Shown here in pieces: positions 28,689 to 36,793 of a DNA stretch of 64,000 bases. Origin of the DNA: an uncultured Kiloniellaceae bacterium. Lineage in GTDB: Bacteria; Pseudomonadota; Alphaproteobacteria; Kiloniellales; Kiloniellaceae. Under the pieces are notes generated by a model. The model made no database searches, had not been told where the DNA came from, and saw nothing but the letters and a program-made list of their open reading frames with translations. The position numbers were made by a program, and so were the translations under genes. The DNA lies in NCBI GenBank assembly GCA_947500035.1, contig CANMQP010000019.1, positions 62,001 to 126,000 of the forward strand, in the 5' to 3' direction. Position 1 is the stretch's first letter; the number at the start of each line of letters is the position of its first letter.

Positions 28689-29384
28689 ATGACACTTACG
28701 GTTCACACGATCAGCGGTGCCCCGCGCGGTTGGCGGATTCTGCTCGCCCTGACCTTCAAAGGTCTGGACTATGATATTCGCTATCTGCAGGCATCGGCAC
28801 AGGAGCAACGCTCACCGGAATTCCTTGCCCTGAATCCACGGGGCAAAGTTCCAATCCTTACAAAGGGCGATAACCTTGTTCTGCGCGAGTCCCTGGCCAT
28901 TTTGACCTGGCTCGAACGAGAGTATCCCGAAAAACCCATCTTCGGACGTACGCCTGAGGAAGCCATTGGAATCTGGCAAAGCACGTCGGAATCCTGTCAT
29001 TACCTGCGGGACGCCATCCATGAGGTGCTCTCCGTTGTCTTCAGCAGCGACGGCAGCGTGCCGGCGGAAGGCAGCCACGAGATGACCGCGCTTTCGGAGG
29101 CAGCGGCAAGTCTTCACGCGGAATGCCGTGCTCTGGAAGACCTGCTTGGCGATCAAGCCTTCCTGGCGGGCGAACGCCCAAGTGCTGCGGATGCGGTCGC
29201 GTTTCCCGAAATTCGGCTCGTACAGCGCGGTATTGAGATCCGGCAGCCCCTGATGTCGGCGATCGGATTTGCAAACCTGCCCCTCAGTTATCCGAAACTC
29301 GCCGCCTGGATGGACCGCATTGCCGCCGTGCCCGGTTTCGAAAAAACCCTTCCCGCACACTGGACGGCACAGCCCGCAGCATGA
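28689..29384 (+). CDS. Glutathione S-transferase family protein
   Basis: 231 residues. The thioredoxin-like N-domain has the active-site region SGAPRGWRILLALTFKGLDY, the cis-proline segment NPRGKVPIL, and ESLAILTWLEREYP for glutathione gamma-glutamyl binding. The helical C-domain contains FLAGERPSAADAVAFPEI. It probably conjugates glutathione to, or reduces, electrophiles in the cytosol. The start is supported by GGAAGGGAAAG. The next gene starts at its stop and is likely cotranscribed. Confidence 0.93.
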   Translation: MTLTVHTISGAPRGWRILLALTFKGLDYDIRYLQASAQEQRSPEFLALNPRGKVPILTKGDNLVLRESLAILTWLEREYPEKPIFGRTPEEAIGIWQSTSESCHYLRDAIHEVLSVVFSSDGSVPAEGSHEMTALSEAAASLHAECRALEDLLGDQAFLAGERPSAADAVAFPEIRLVQRGIEIRQPLMSAIGFANLPLSYPKLAAWMDRIAAVPGFEKTLPAHWTAQPAA

Positions 29385-29404
29385 GAAAGCCCGAAAGGCC
29401 AAAA

Positions 29405-30187
29405 ATGACCTCAACCCACTTTCGACACCTTCTGCGCGGCGCGGCCCTCTCACTTCTCACACTGACCTTGGCCGGACTGGAGTCTTCAGTTACCGCGCAG
29501 GAAATGATCGACCTGCCGCGCGATCTTGAGATCGAGCTGGCGCTCAGCGCCTTGCCGGAACGCCTGCAGGCGGACTCTACGATCTATCTGCTCGATCCCG
29601 CCAAGGGCTATGTGCTCCATCGGGAAGGGCAGAACGGCTTTGCGACCTTCGTGGCACGCACCAGCATCCGCTTTTACAGCGCGGCATGGCCGTACAGCTA
29701 CCCTGTCGATCAGCTCATTCCGATGGCCTTCGACAGTGTCGGCATCGAACATCACATGCGGCCCTGGTTCGCGATCGCGAAAATGCGGGCCGAAGGCGTA
29801 TCCGCAAAAGACGCCAAGACGAAACTTCAGCGGGATTTTCGCGACGGTTTCTACAAGGCGCCTGTAAAGGGCGGGCTCTCCTACATGCTTGCGCCGATCC
29901 ATCGCGCCTATATGGCGCCGGAAATCTCCGAGGAGATGATTACGGTGAGCATGCCGCACTACATGCCTTACGCCCCCTACGTTACGCCGGCGCAACTGGG
30001 CAATGACACGCCAATGAACGGCGGTCCTTTTGTCCTGAACCATGGCGGCAAGGACAGCGGCCCGCACGGCTATATGATGTTTATGCTGCCGACGCCGAAG
30101 GCCGATGGCCTGCGCGCCAGGTATGCGCCCCTTCTGGATAAGCTGTGCGGTCTTCACGACAATTGGTGTCTTGCAAAAGAAGAGTAG
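29405..30187 (+). CDS. Secreted protein of unknown function
   Basis: 260 residues from ATG 29405, which has GAAAGG six bases upstream; ATG 29381 overlapping the GST stop is the alternative. A signal peptide (LLRGAALSLLTLTLAGLESSVTAQ) is followed by a soluble domain. Notable stretches are IYLLDPAKGYVLHREGQNGF, GIEHHMRPWFAIAKM, and SMPHYMPYAPYVTP, with several histidines (HH, PHYM, NHGG, GPHGYM). The pattern could bind metal, but I cannot name the family. Two cysteines near the C-terminus may form a disulfide. Confidence 0.75.
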   Translation: MTSTHFRHLLRGAALSLLTLTLAGLESSVTAQEMIDLPRDLEIELALSALPERLQADSTIYLLDPAKGYVLHREGQNGFATFVARTSIRFYSAAWPYSYPVDQLIPMAFDSVGIEHHMRPWFAIAKMRAEGVSAKDAKTKLQRDFRDGFYKAPVKGGLSYMLAPIHRAYMAPEISEEMITVSMPHYMPYAPYVTPAQLGNDTPMNGGPFVLNHGGKDSGPHGYMMFMLPTPKADGLRARYAPLLDKLCGLHDNWCLAKEE

Positions 30188-30198
30188 GAACAACAAAC

Positions 30199-30663
30199 AT
30201 GACGACTGAAAACTACAGTGAATGCATCTCGGTCGGCGCAAGCCCTGAGGCGGCCTACAACGCTTTGACGCAAGGCATCGCGCAGTGGTGGACCAAGCCG
30301 GACCACCCCATCGCCAAGGTCGGCGACCGTGCAAAATTCACCTTTCCTCCCGGTAAATCCTACTGGACCTTTGAGGCTGTCACACTAATCCCGGGAGAAC
30401 GGGTCGAAATGGACTGCGTCGAGGCCCTGCACCTGCACGAAGGCCAGCCATGCGAAATCGAACAGGAATGGCTCGGCACAAAGGTCATCTGGCAGATCTG
30501 GCAGGAGGGCGACAGGACCGAGATCGCCCTGGAGCATATCGGCCTGAAACCGGAACTGCTCTGCTACGACATCTGCCGGCAGGGCTGGGATTTTTTCTTT
30601 GCCGACAGCCTCAAAAGCTATCTCGATACCGGCATCGGCAAACCGCACACAGGGGGAAATTAA
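30199..30663 (+). CDS. SRPBCC (AHSA1-like) domain protein
   Basis: 154 residues from ATG 30199, 11 bases after the preceding stop. SRPBCC features are ISVGASPEAAYNALTQGIAQWW, VGDRAKFTFPPGKSYWTFEA and TEIALEHIGLKPELLCYD, ending in a long C-terminal helix (GWDFFFADSLKSYLDTG). It binds an unknown small ligand. The ECF41-type promoter of the next unit begins 13 bases after its stop, so it probably belongs to the upstream transcript. Confidence 0.88.
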   Translation: MTTENYSECISVGASPEAAYNALTQGIAQWWTKPDHPIAKVGDRAKFTFPPGKSYWTFEAVTLIPGERVEMDCVEALHLHEGQPCEIEQEWLGTKVIWQIWQEGDRTEIALEHIGLKPELLCYDICRQGWDFFFADSLKSYLDTGIGKPHTGGN

Positions 30664-30675
30664 TTTCAGCAGAGG

Positions 30676-30702
30676 TGTCACAAAACGCGCGCCTCAAACG
30701 TC
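30676..30702 (+). promoter_or_regulatory. ECF41-type promoter (TGTCACA-N16-CGTC)
   Basis: TGTCACA at 30676-30682 and CGTC at 30699-30702 are separated by exactly 16 bases. This is the known ECF41 consensus, directly before the AhpD-like gene and the ECF41 sigma gene. An 11-base exact match with correct spacing in the right place is very unlikely by chance. It implies autoregulation of the two-gene unit. Confidence 0.88.
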
Positions 30703-30729
30703 TCCTTTTTGACAAGGAAACAAACGTCA

Positions 30730-31176
30730 ATGAAGGAACGAAACGTGACGAGTGCAAATACCATCAACTATCTCGAACAAAACGCCGATGTGCTCGGCGC
30801 CCTAGAGAACGTCGAGGGCGTCATCGCGAAACGCGGCATCGAACCGTCCCTGCACCACCTGGTTCTGCTGCGCGCGTCGCAGATCAACGGCTGCGCCTTC
30901 TGCGTCAGGATGCATACCAGCGATGCCAGAGAAGCCGGTGAAACCGACAGGCGCCTGGATCATCTGATTGTCTGGAAGTGCGTGAACGACTTTACGGCAC
31001 GCGAGAAAGCCGCCTTCGCCTGGACCGAAGCCCTCACGGAGTTGCATAGGGCACCGGACTTCGACGGTCTGCGCGGCGAGCTGAAAAAACACTTTTCCGA
31101 GCATGAGATTGCGAGCCTGACGTCGATCGTCGCCATGATCAACCTCTGGAACCGCATTCAGATTTCGAACCACTGA
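30730..31176 (+). CDS. AhpD/carboxymuconolactone decarboxylase-like protein
   Basis: About 148 residues from ATG 30730; GTG 30745, which has GAAGGA seven bases upstream, is an equally good start. The all-helical fold carries the redox centre GCAFCVRMHTSDA, i.e. CxxC followed by a histidine three residues on, as in AhpD-like peroxidases. It is the C member of the carboxymuconolactone decarboxylase/oxidoreductase/epimerase set that accompanies ECF41 sigma factors. It is coupled to the sigma gene (TGATG) and preceded by its promoter. The physiological peroxide or substrate is unknown. Confidence 0.9.
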   Translation: MKERNVTSANTINYLEQNADVLGALENVEGVIAKRGIEPSLHHLVLLRASQINGCAFCVRMHTSDAREAGETDRRLDHLIVWKCVNDFTAREKAAFAWTEALTELHRAPDFDGLRGELKKHFSEHEIASLTSIVAMINLWNRIQISNH

Positions 31177-32057
31177 TGGCGCAGTCCACCAGAAGCAACG
31201 ATGCCTTCGAGGCGGCCAGACCCATGCTGACGGGTCTGGCCTACCGGATCCTGGGGTCGATGGCCGAGGCCGAAGATGTCGTACAGGACACTTATCTGAG
31301 CTGGATGGCGGCTGCGCGGACCAGGATAGAACGGCCGTCGAGCTGGCTGGCGACGGTCTGCACACGCAAAGCCATAGACAGCCTGCGCTCGGCGCACCAC
31401 GCCCGCACGAGTTACGTCGGCACCTGGTTGCCCGAACCGATCCACACCCGGGTTCTCGAGACACCGGAGAGTGAGCTGGCTTTGTCGCAGAACGTGACCA
31501 CAGCATTTCTGCTGGTGCTGGAACGTCTCGCTCCCAAGGAGCGGGCCGCCTTCCTGCTGCGCGACGTCTTCGCCATGGACTACGCCGAGGTCGCCGAAAG
31601 CCTTCAGATCTCCGAAGCGGCCTGCCGTAAACTGGTTTCGCGTGCACGCGGAAAGCTTCGCAAAAACCAAAGCGTTCAGAGCGTGCCCCTTGACCGGCAG
31701 GATGAACTGGTGACTGCCTTTAAAACAGCGATCGTGGAGGGCTCCGTCGCCCAACTGGCGGATCTGCTCTCCAGCGACGCGACCCTGAGCGCTGACAGCG
31801 GCGGCAAGGTCACCGCAATCCGGCAGACGCTTGAGGGTGCGGAGGCTGTCCTGTCCTTCATCGCGCAGGTTCTCTCCCCTGCATGGCAAAGCACCGAAGT
31901 CTTTGCGAGCGAGCTGAACGCCCGTCGTGCGCTGATCGCGCGCGAGGAAGGCCGGACAGTCGCCGTCGTGTCCTTCGATTACGATGAAGACCTAAGAGCC
32001 TCCAAGATTTTCATCGTGCGCAATCCGGACAAGCTTGCACGCGTAGGCACAGCATAG
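31176..32057 (+). CDS. ECF41-family RNA polymerase sigma factor (SigJ-like)
   Basis: 293 residues. Sigma region 2 (FEAARPMLTGLAYRILGSMA and EDVVQDTYLSWM) and region 4 (FAMDYAEVAESLQISEAACR) are followed by a SnoaL-like C-terminal extension. ECF41 hallmarks are present: WLPEP in the linker, DSGGK (family form DGGGK) in the extension, and NPDKL near the C-terminus. The extension acts as a built-in regulator instead of an anti-sigma factor in this group. Coupled to the AhpD-like gene; both lie behind a matching promoter. Confidence 0.94.
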   Translation: MAQSTRSNDAFEAARPMLTGLAYRILGSMAEAEDVVQDTYLSWMAAARTRIERPSSWLATVCTRKAIDSLRSAHHARTSYVGTWLPEPIHTRVLETPESELALSQNVTTAFLLVLERLAPKERAAFLLRDVFAMDYAEVAESLQISEAACRKLVSRARGKLRKNQSVQSVPLDRQDELVTAFKTAIVEGSVAQLADLLSSDATLSADSGGKVTAIRQTLEGAEAVLSFIAQVLSPAWQSTEVFASELNARRALIAREEGRTVAVVSFDYDEDLRASKIFIVRNPDKLARVGTA

Positions 32058-32212
32058 AAAGGCTTTAAGACCTCAATCTGGTTACAGCTTCTGATTCGAA
32101 TAAGGGAATCTCCCAACTTCTTCGGCGCGCAGGAACATGGTTCTAATCGTCCCCTGGTGCCGGGCTCCGGCACAGGAATTGCCATCCCCTCCGCTTCCCC
32201 GAAGGCCCGCCG

Positions 32213-32662
32213 TTGCTGATACGTCTTTTCTTTGCCGCTGCTCTCCTCGCTTGCTTTTCAACTGGAGCTGTCTCCCGTCCTGCGGAAGCAATCCCCTTGC
32301 AGCACTTTGACAACGAGCTGCTGCGTCCTGAGTTGGTGACTCGGGAAACAAGACAGATGGGAATTGTGGGGCGAGACGCCCTTACGTTGCGCGAGCTTTA
32401 TCGTATCAACACGCCTTCACGCCCCCAGTATGTCAGCAGCGACCCCTGCGCCTTCTCCCAGGGCTGGCTGGCGCAGCGGAAGACCGGGGTTATCATCTGC
32501 GGCACGCTTGCCGACTACTATGCCCCCAAGGTTATGTCCTATCCGGAAACACGCTCCGCGAACCTTGGCGGCAGTTCCGGACTCGCGCTGTTACTCCTGG
32601 GGATCGGCGCCCTGGGTCTCGCGACCCGCCGTCCGGTCTGGATCTCGTACTTGATGCGTTGA
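32213..32662 (+). CDS. Small exported protein with C-terminal hydrophobic segment
   Basis: 149 residues from TTG 32213, which has GAAGG upstream. A signal peptide (LIRLFFAAALLACFSTGAVS) leads a 95-residue soluble part with two cysteines (SSDPCAFSQGWLAQ, VIICGTL), and the C-terminus is SSGLALLLLGIGALGLATRR, a short helix then arginines. That tail resembles protein-sorting tails of the CTERM kind but lacks the PEP or GlyGly motif, so sorting is only a guess. Function unknown. Confidence 0.6.
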   Translation: MLIRLFFAAALLACFSTGAVSRPAEAIPLQHFDNELLRPELVTRETRQMGIVGRDALTLRELYRINTPSRPQYVSSDPCAFSQGWLAQRKTGVIICGTLADYYAPKVMSYPETRSANLGGSSGLALLLLGIGALGLATRRPVWISYLMR

Positions 32663-32709
32663 ACCGGGGATGCGCAGTCGACGCATCCCCGGCTCTTCCG
32701 ATCCAACCC

Positions 32710-34596
32710 TCAGTTCGTATTGCCCGGCACGAGAAGCTTCGACTTGCCACCCTTGACCGGAGCATCACTGCCCGGCTTGACCGCACCCAATCGCGGCAGA
32801 CGGAAATCCGAAGTCTTGCAGCTCTGGGCGTTCGCGATGCCCGTGGAGCCCGTCGGACAGATTTCAATTCGCCAGACCCGGCTGCCGCTCAGCGCACCCA
32901 GATCGAAGTTGGCCCGGGGACCTCTCATCCGTTTGGGCAGTTGGGCCGAGCGGACCTGCTGGTAACTGCCGCCCGTCTTGCGGTAGAAGCGCAGGCCGTA
33001 GTTGCTATTGGTCTGACCGCCGGAAAGACGGATCTCACCCTTGCGCACCCGGCCCTGGGGCGCCTGGATCGCGAAGCTTGATACCGTCGCTCCCGGACGC
33101 GCAAGCTGGGCGTTGGATCCAACCGGCTGTTGCGCACTTGCAAAGCCGCCGGCGGTTTGTTGTGACTCTGTCGCCTGATTACCCGGTCGATCTGCTCGGT
33201 CACCCGGCCTTGGCAGGTTACCGACAGCCCCCACCGCCGTTCCCGCACGGCAAACGAAGGTATGACGATCTGAAGCCGTGGCCAGCGTTTCGGCTTCGGG
33301 AGAGAGGACTTTGAAGCTCGCCTCGAGAGTCTTGGTCGGAGCCGTCTGGGCCTGGAAATTACCTCCCGCCAACTTGCCCTCACGCCAGGTGAGGTCTTCG
33401 TAGTGCACAATCGTATCGGTTTCGTCGCCGACAATGTTGTAGTCCGCCCTCATTTGATAGCGGTCATCAATAAAGATGGCGGCTTTGCCCGAAGCGGCCA
33501 GGCCGCGGCCTTTGACATAACCAATCACCGCAACCCGCATAGGGCAGAGATAGCCGCGATACATCTCTTCCCGGACAATACCGCCAAATCGCACCGAGGC
33601 TGTCGGTGGCATATGCGTCGCCAGCGCGCCACCGGGCTGCCCGCACTGCACGTCATAGTCCTGCCACTCGGAGACGAAATTCGAGCTGATGCCGACGATG
33701 CGGATCTGGCCGCTCCTGCGGCCGCCGGATGCCGTGTAGGGAACGGAGAAACTCGCGCTCTTGTCTGCCCGGGTCCGGGCGGTCATCGCATTACTCTGCT
33801 TGCCGGTGTCATCGACGAAACGGAAACGCACAGGCTCGTCGGCCCGCGTTGTCGTGAGACCGACCTGCAGATTCAGTGTACAGCGGTCACTGAAACTATC
33901 CTCTTCCATAATACTGAGGCTCGATGCAACGACCGGTTCGTGCCCCTTACAATTCACGGTAACCGTGGGTAGAGGTCCTGCGGGGACCTCGGGAGGAAGC
34001 GGCGCCCCCGAGATACCCGAAGTCTCATACTCGAGCCGGCCTTCAAGAGTTAACTGCACCTGGCGGTCCTGGCCGAAGATCTCGGTATTACTCAAGCCCT
34101 GGCTGCGCAGTCGCTCGGCATGCTCGACGCAGGCCCGCAGCACGGTCTCCCCGTAGTCCGACTTCGTGATGGCAATGCGCTTGGTCCTGTCTACAGACTT
34201 CGGACGTGGCCTGGAATAGGTACGGGACTCACCGCGCGCCAAGAAACCAACCGTGCCGCCATCCTCAAGAACAAATCTGGGCCAGGATATATAGCTCTTC
34301 ACTCGGCCGGAGACCCCAGCGTCGATAGTGACTCTTAAATTACCCTCGATGGGGATGGCTGCTGAGGACACTTCGGAATAATTCGAACCCTGGCTTTCCA
34401 CGACGATTGGCGGCGCGCTCACCCCCGAGATCCACACATCCGAGGTGTCGGCAAACGCGGCCCCCGCCATGGTAGTGACTGCGGTCACGGCGGTCGCAGC
34501 CAGAAGACTGCGGCGCCGCAGTGCGTGGGCGCTGTGACAGCGGATTGACAAGGGTTGATGAAGGCGCTGAGCGCCTGGGCTGGTCCGATGGGACAT
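32710..34596 (-). CDS. Large exported protein of unknown function
   Basis: About 628 residues from ATG 34596, which has GGAG six bases upstream; the open frame reaches 34764 without such a site. HALRRRSLLAATAVTAVTTM resembles a twin-arginine-type signal ending near AGAAFA. The mature part is rich in beta-strand, Gly, Ser and Thr, with scattered cysteine pairs and a Gln/Ala-rich linker around residues 470-520. The last 110 residues form a distinct domain (GEIRLSGGQTNSNYGLRFYR ... IEICPTGSTG). I recognise no family. It has no operon partner. Confidence 0.7.
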   Translation of the reverse strand: MSHRTSPGAQRLHQPLSIRCHSAHALRRRSLLAATAVTAVTTMAGAAFADTSDVWISGVSAPPIVVESQGSNYSEVSSAAIPIEGNLRVTIDAGVSGRVKSYISWPRFVLEDGGTVGFLARGESRTYSRPRPKSVDRTKRIAITKSDYGETVLRACVEHAERLRSQGLSNTEIFGQDRQVQLTLEGRLEYETSGISGAPLPPEVPAGPLPTVTVNCKGHEPVVASSLSIMEEDSFSDRCTLNLQVGLTTTRADEPVRFRFVDDTGKQSNAMTARTRADKSASFSVPYTASGGRRSGQIRIVGISSNFVSEWQDYDVQCGQPGGALATHMPPTASVRFGGIVREEMYRGYLCPMRVAVIGYVKGRGLAASGKAAIFIDDRYQMRADYNIVGDETDTIVHYEDLTWREGKLAGGNFQAQTAPTKTLEASFKVLSPEAETLATASDRHTFVCRAGTAVGAVGNLPRPGDRADRPGNQATESQQTAGGFASAQQPVGSNAQLARPGATVSSFAIQAPQGRVRKGEIRLSGGQTNSNYGLRFYRKTGGSYQQVRSAQLPKRMRGPRANFDLGALSGSRVWRIEICPTGSTGIANAQSCKTSDFRLPRLGAVKPGSDAPVKGGKSKLLVPGNTN

Positions 34597-34852
34597 AGCG
34601 TACTCCATAGTTCTGTTCATAGAGCGCGCGGTATAAGTAAACCGGGCGGTTGCAGATCTGTCGGGAGGTTCGCCGGATTGGTTCAATAAAAAAGAATGCG
34701 GCGGTCTGGCGCCGCAGGTTTGCCCGGCCCAGCCCAAGGCAGGGGCAGTAAAGCACCGTGACATATAGAAAAATTAGATAACCGAAGCGAATGCCAGGCC
34801 GATCGGAGGGATGTTTCTACCCCTGTAGCGCGGCCGGGTTTTGCCATACAGG

Positions 34853-34889
34853 CAGGCGGAGTTTGGAAGAATCCTCCAAACGCCGCCTG
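34853..34889. repeat. Long hairpin, 15-bp stem with one mismatch
   Basis: CAGGCGG-a-GTTTGGA at 34853-34867 pairs with TCCAAAC-g-CCGCCTG at 34875-34889 around a 7-base loop. No T-run follows on either strand, so it is not a standard intrinsic terminator. It may be a REP-like element or an RNA structure. Confidence 0.8.
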
Positions 34890-34981
34890 TCGTGGAGGGG
34901 CACTGCGTTCACTCAACAGCGGATCGAATTTGGGCAATCCGGCGAAACCAAAACTTGATTCCGCCTCCCCCTGATCTGCAC

Positions 34982-35036
34982 TAGTGTTCCGAATCTGAAA
35001 TTCACTTCATTGAATTTCAGATCCAATGGGACACTA
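34982..35036. repeat. Nested palindrome with perfect 12-bp core arms
   Basis: ATCTGAAATTCA at 34993-35004 and its inverted copy at 35011-35022 flank a 6-base loop. Outside them TAGTGTTCC and GGGACACTA extend the pairing with one mismatch. This resembles intergenic palindromic units of alphaproteobacteria. Confidence 0.8.
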
Positions 35037-35063
35037 ACTCATTGAATCGATAGTGATTCAGTC

Positions 35064-35100
35064 TCTAAAATTCACCGCATATTATGCGGCGAACTTCAGA
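35064..35100. repeat. Palindrome centred on CCGCATA-T-TATGCGG
   Basis: Perfect 7-base arms at 35075-35081 and 35083-35089 lie inside an imperfect outer pairing. The right side continues as GCGAACTTCAGAAA, the same sequence that opens the intergenic element at 46452. Confidence 0.75.
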
Positions 35101-35109
35101 AACGTCACA

Positions 35110-35766
35110 CTAGGTATCGGTCTCGACCTCGTCCCAATTGACGTCAGGTTCAATCAACCAGTTCAGGGCATAGTTCCGCTCGTAGACAATGCTTGGATTG
35201 ATATCGTCAGGCAGGTCCTCGCCGGTCATCCAGGATTGGCGCACTGCCCAGTGCATACGATACGCAAGATCAGCCTGATCCAATATCTCCGTGAAAGCGA
35301 CCGGCTTGGCTTCAGCTAGGAAGTCGCCCCCGGGCCGGTCCGCAGCCATCTGATAAGCGCGGTGCACGTCGCAAACCTCCTTTGGTGGAGATAGTCCCTC
35401 CTCGACATAACCCAGCGCCCAAAGCAGTACCCAGGCGGATTCGAAATGCCAGCAAAACTGGACCCGGACCGGGTCCGGGGGCGAGGGGTCCTTGATATAG
35501 GCCTGTTCCGCCGGCGTGAAATGCGCCGTCAGGCCGTGATTTTGAATCATCCGGGCTTCGTCCTCCGGCTCCAGTCCGCAACCGCGTCCCGAGATCGGTA
35601 AAAGGCACAAAGCACGGTAAGCGATCTCTTCGACCTGGCGCGGTCTCTCCCCGTCATCAACGCCAATCAGAGGCAAGGCCCGATTGATCGGTAATCCTTG
35701 CGTTTCGAGCAGGCTCTCCGAGCGTGCCTTTCGCCTGATGGCATCTTGCGTTTTCTGGCCTTCCAT
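35110..35766 (-). CDS. DUF4272 domain-containing protein
   Basis: 218 residues, soluble. DUF4272 landmarks are RRKARSESLLETQGLPINRA at the start, EEIAYRALCLLPISGRGC, then VRVQFCWHFESAWVLLWALG and YRMHWAVRQSWM. The family is widespread but of unknown function. The gene is isolated. A LexA-type box ends 14 bases before its ATG, which would make it an SOS gene if functional. Confidence 0.85.
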   Translation of the reverse strand: MEGQKTQDAIRRKARSESLLETQGLPINRALPLIGVDDGERPRQVEEIAYRALCLLPISGRGCGLEPEDEARMIQNHGLTAHFTPAEQAYIKDPSPPDPVRVQFCWHFESAWVLLWALGYVEEGLSPPKEVCDVHRAYQMAADRPGGDFLAEAKPVAFTEILDQADLAYRMHWAVRQSWMTGEDLPDDINPSIVYERNYALNWLIEPDVNWDEVETDT

Positions 35767-35779
35767 TTCACCACCAAAT

Positions 35780-35794
35780 GTTCTTGTTATGTTC
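35780..35794 (-). promoter_or_regulatory. LexA-type box (GTTC-N7-GTTC) upstream of DUF4272 gene
   Basis: GTTCTTGTTATGTTC is an exact GTTC-N7-GTTC repeat, the alphaproteobacterial LexA form, 14-28 bases before the DUF4272 ATG. On the coding strand it reads GAAC-N7-GAAC with an A-rich spacer, as in typical alphaproteobacterial LexA sites. Shared flank AAATGTTCTT with the box at 28412. Confidence 0.55.
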
Positions 35795-35887
35795 CAAAAA
35801 CAGACAGTGACTCAAAATGGAAGCAAATTCAACCTTAATGACTCTACGAAGGGATAATTTTTCAACCCATATGTTGGCTCGCTGCGC

Positions 35888-36793
35888 TCACAAACGCGTA
35901 AGCTCCGGCCGCAGCGCGAGATCCTTTGGCTCTCTTATGCCCTTGACGAGCCCCAAGGTCTCGAAGAGTTTCAGAACCAGCCAACCCGGGTCAAACTGGC
36001 CGGGATAGAGGCCGAGTTTCGCGGAGCCGGGAAAGGCATGGTGGTTGTTATGCCAGCACTCGCCGAAGGTTATCAATCCACAACAACGCACGTTGAAACC
36101 TTGTGCGGCCGCGCCCTCGACATGCCAGTCACGATGGCCGGTGTTATGCGCGAGATGACCGATAAACCAGTGACCGAACACGGAAACCGTGACGCGGGCG
36201 CAGACACCCCAAGCCACCCAGCCCCAACCACCAAATGCGAAGAGCAGCAGTGCAAGCGGGAGCTGCTGTAACATGGAAGTGCGTTCGATGAAGCGGTAAA
36301 AACCGCTGGACGCAAGCTCTGAAGGATAGCGATAGGACGGCGCCTTTTCGAGATGCAGATCACAGTGCAATTGCCACCAGAAATCGCTCAGAATACCACG
36401 CTGATGAGAGAGGAAGTCATGGCAACTGGTCTGACGCTGTGCCCAGTCGCGCAGATCGTGGGTGTACATCATCGTAAAGGGCCCACCGAGACCAACCAGC
36501 GTGCCCAGATAGACGAGACTCTTTTCGAGCCAGGCCGGGCACTCAAATGATCGATGTATGAACCTTCGGTGCATGCCGAGCGAATGCCCGAAGCAAAGCG
36601 TTATTCCGGAGGTGATGAAAAAGACGGCAACGGCAGACCAGGAGAAGTAGAGACTACCCAGGACCAGCCAGGCGGCAAGCATCCCGCTCCACCAGAGCGA
36701 CTTGCTTGGGCTCCAGCGCACGCTGCCTGCGCTCGGGTCGGCAACACCCTCAACATCGATCCGCTCGAACAGAGCCTCACGGGGGTCAGCCAT
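35888..36793 (-). CDS. Membrane fatty-acid (acyl-CoA) desaturase family protein
   Basis: 301 residues with about four membrane helices. The di-iron histidine boxes are HSLGMH at residues 70-75 with a further H80, a weak second box HDLRDWAQ at 112, HNTGH, and the final HNNHH in GECWHNNHHAFPGSAK. The second box lacks the usual paired histidines (HDxRxWH-type), so the iron site or substrate may differ from delta-9 acyl-CoA desaturases. Its start overlaps the preceding membrane SRPBCC gene by eight bases, and the ArsR gene lies further upstream in the same unit. Confidence 0.88.
   Translation of the reverse strand: MADPREALFERIDVEGVADPSAGSVRWSPSKSLWWSGMLAAWLVLGSLYFSWSAVAVFFITSGITLCFGHSLGMHRRFIHRSFECPAWLEKSLVYLGTLVGLGGPFTMMYTHDLRDWAQRQTSCHDFLSHQRGILSDFWWQLHCDLHLEKAPSYRYPSELASSGFYRFIERTSMLQQLPLALLLFAFGGWGWVAWGVCARVTVSVFGHWFIGHLAHNTGHRDWHVEGAAAQGFNVRCCGLITFGECWHNNHHAFPGSAKLGLYPGQFDPGWLVLKLFETLGLVKGIREPKDLALRPELTRL

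Larger units (their letters stand above)
34597..35109. other. Intergenic region rich in palindromes
   Basis: 513 bases between the large exported protein and DUF4272. It contains three strong inverted repeats listed separately (34853, 34982, 35064) and a small dyad TGAATC-N6-GATTCA at 35043-35060. A frame on the minus strand here (84 codons) runs through the palindromes and is probably not a gene. Confidence 0.6.

Noticed and set aside
34683-34937. 84-codon minus-strand frame left of the palindromes
   Set aside because: It overlaps the 5' region of the large exported protein gene and a strong hairpin; composition is not protein-like.
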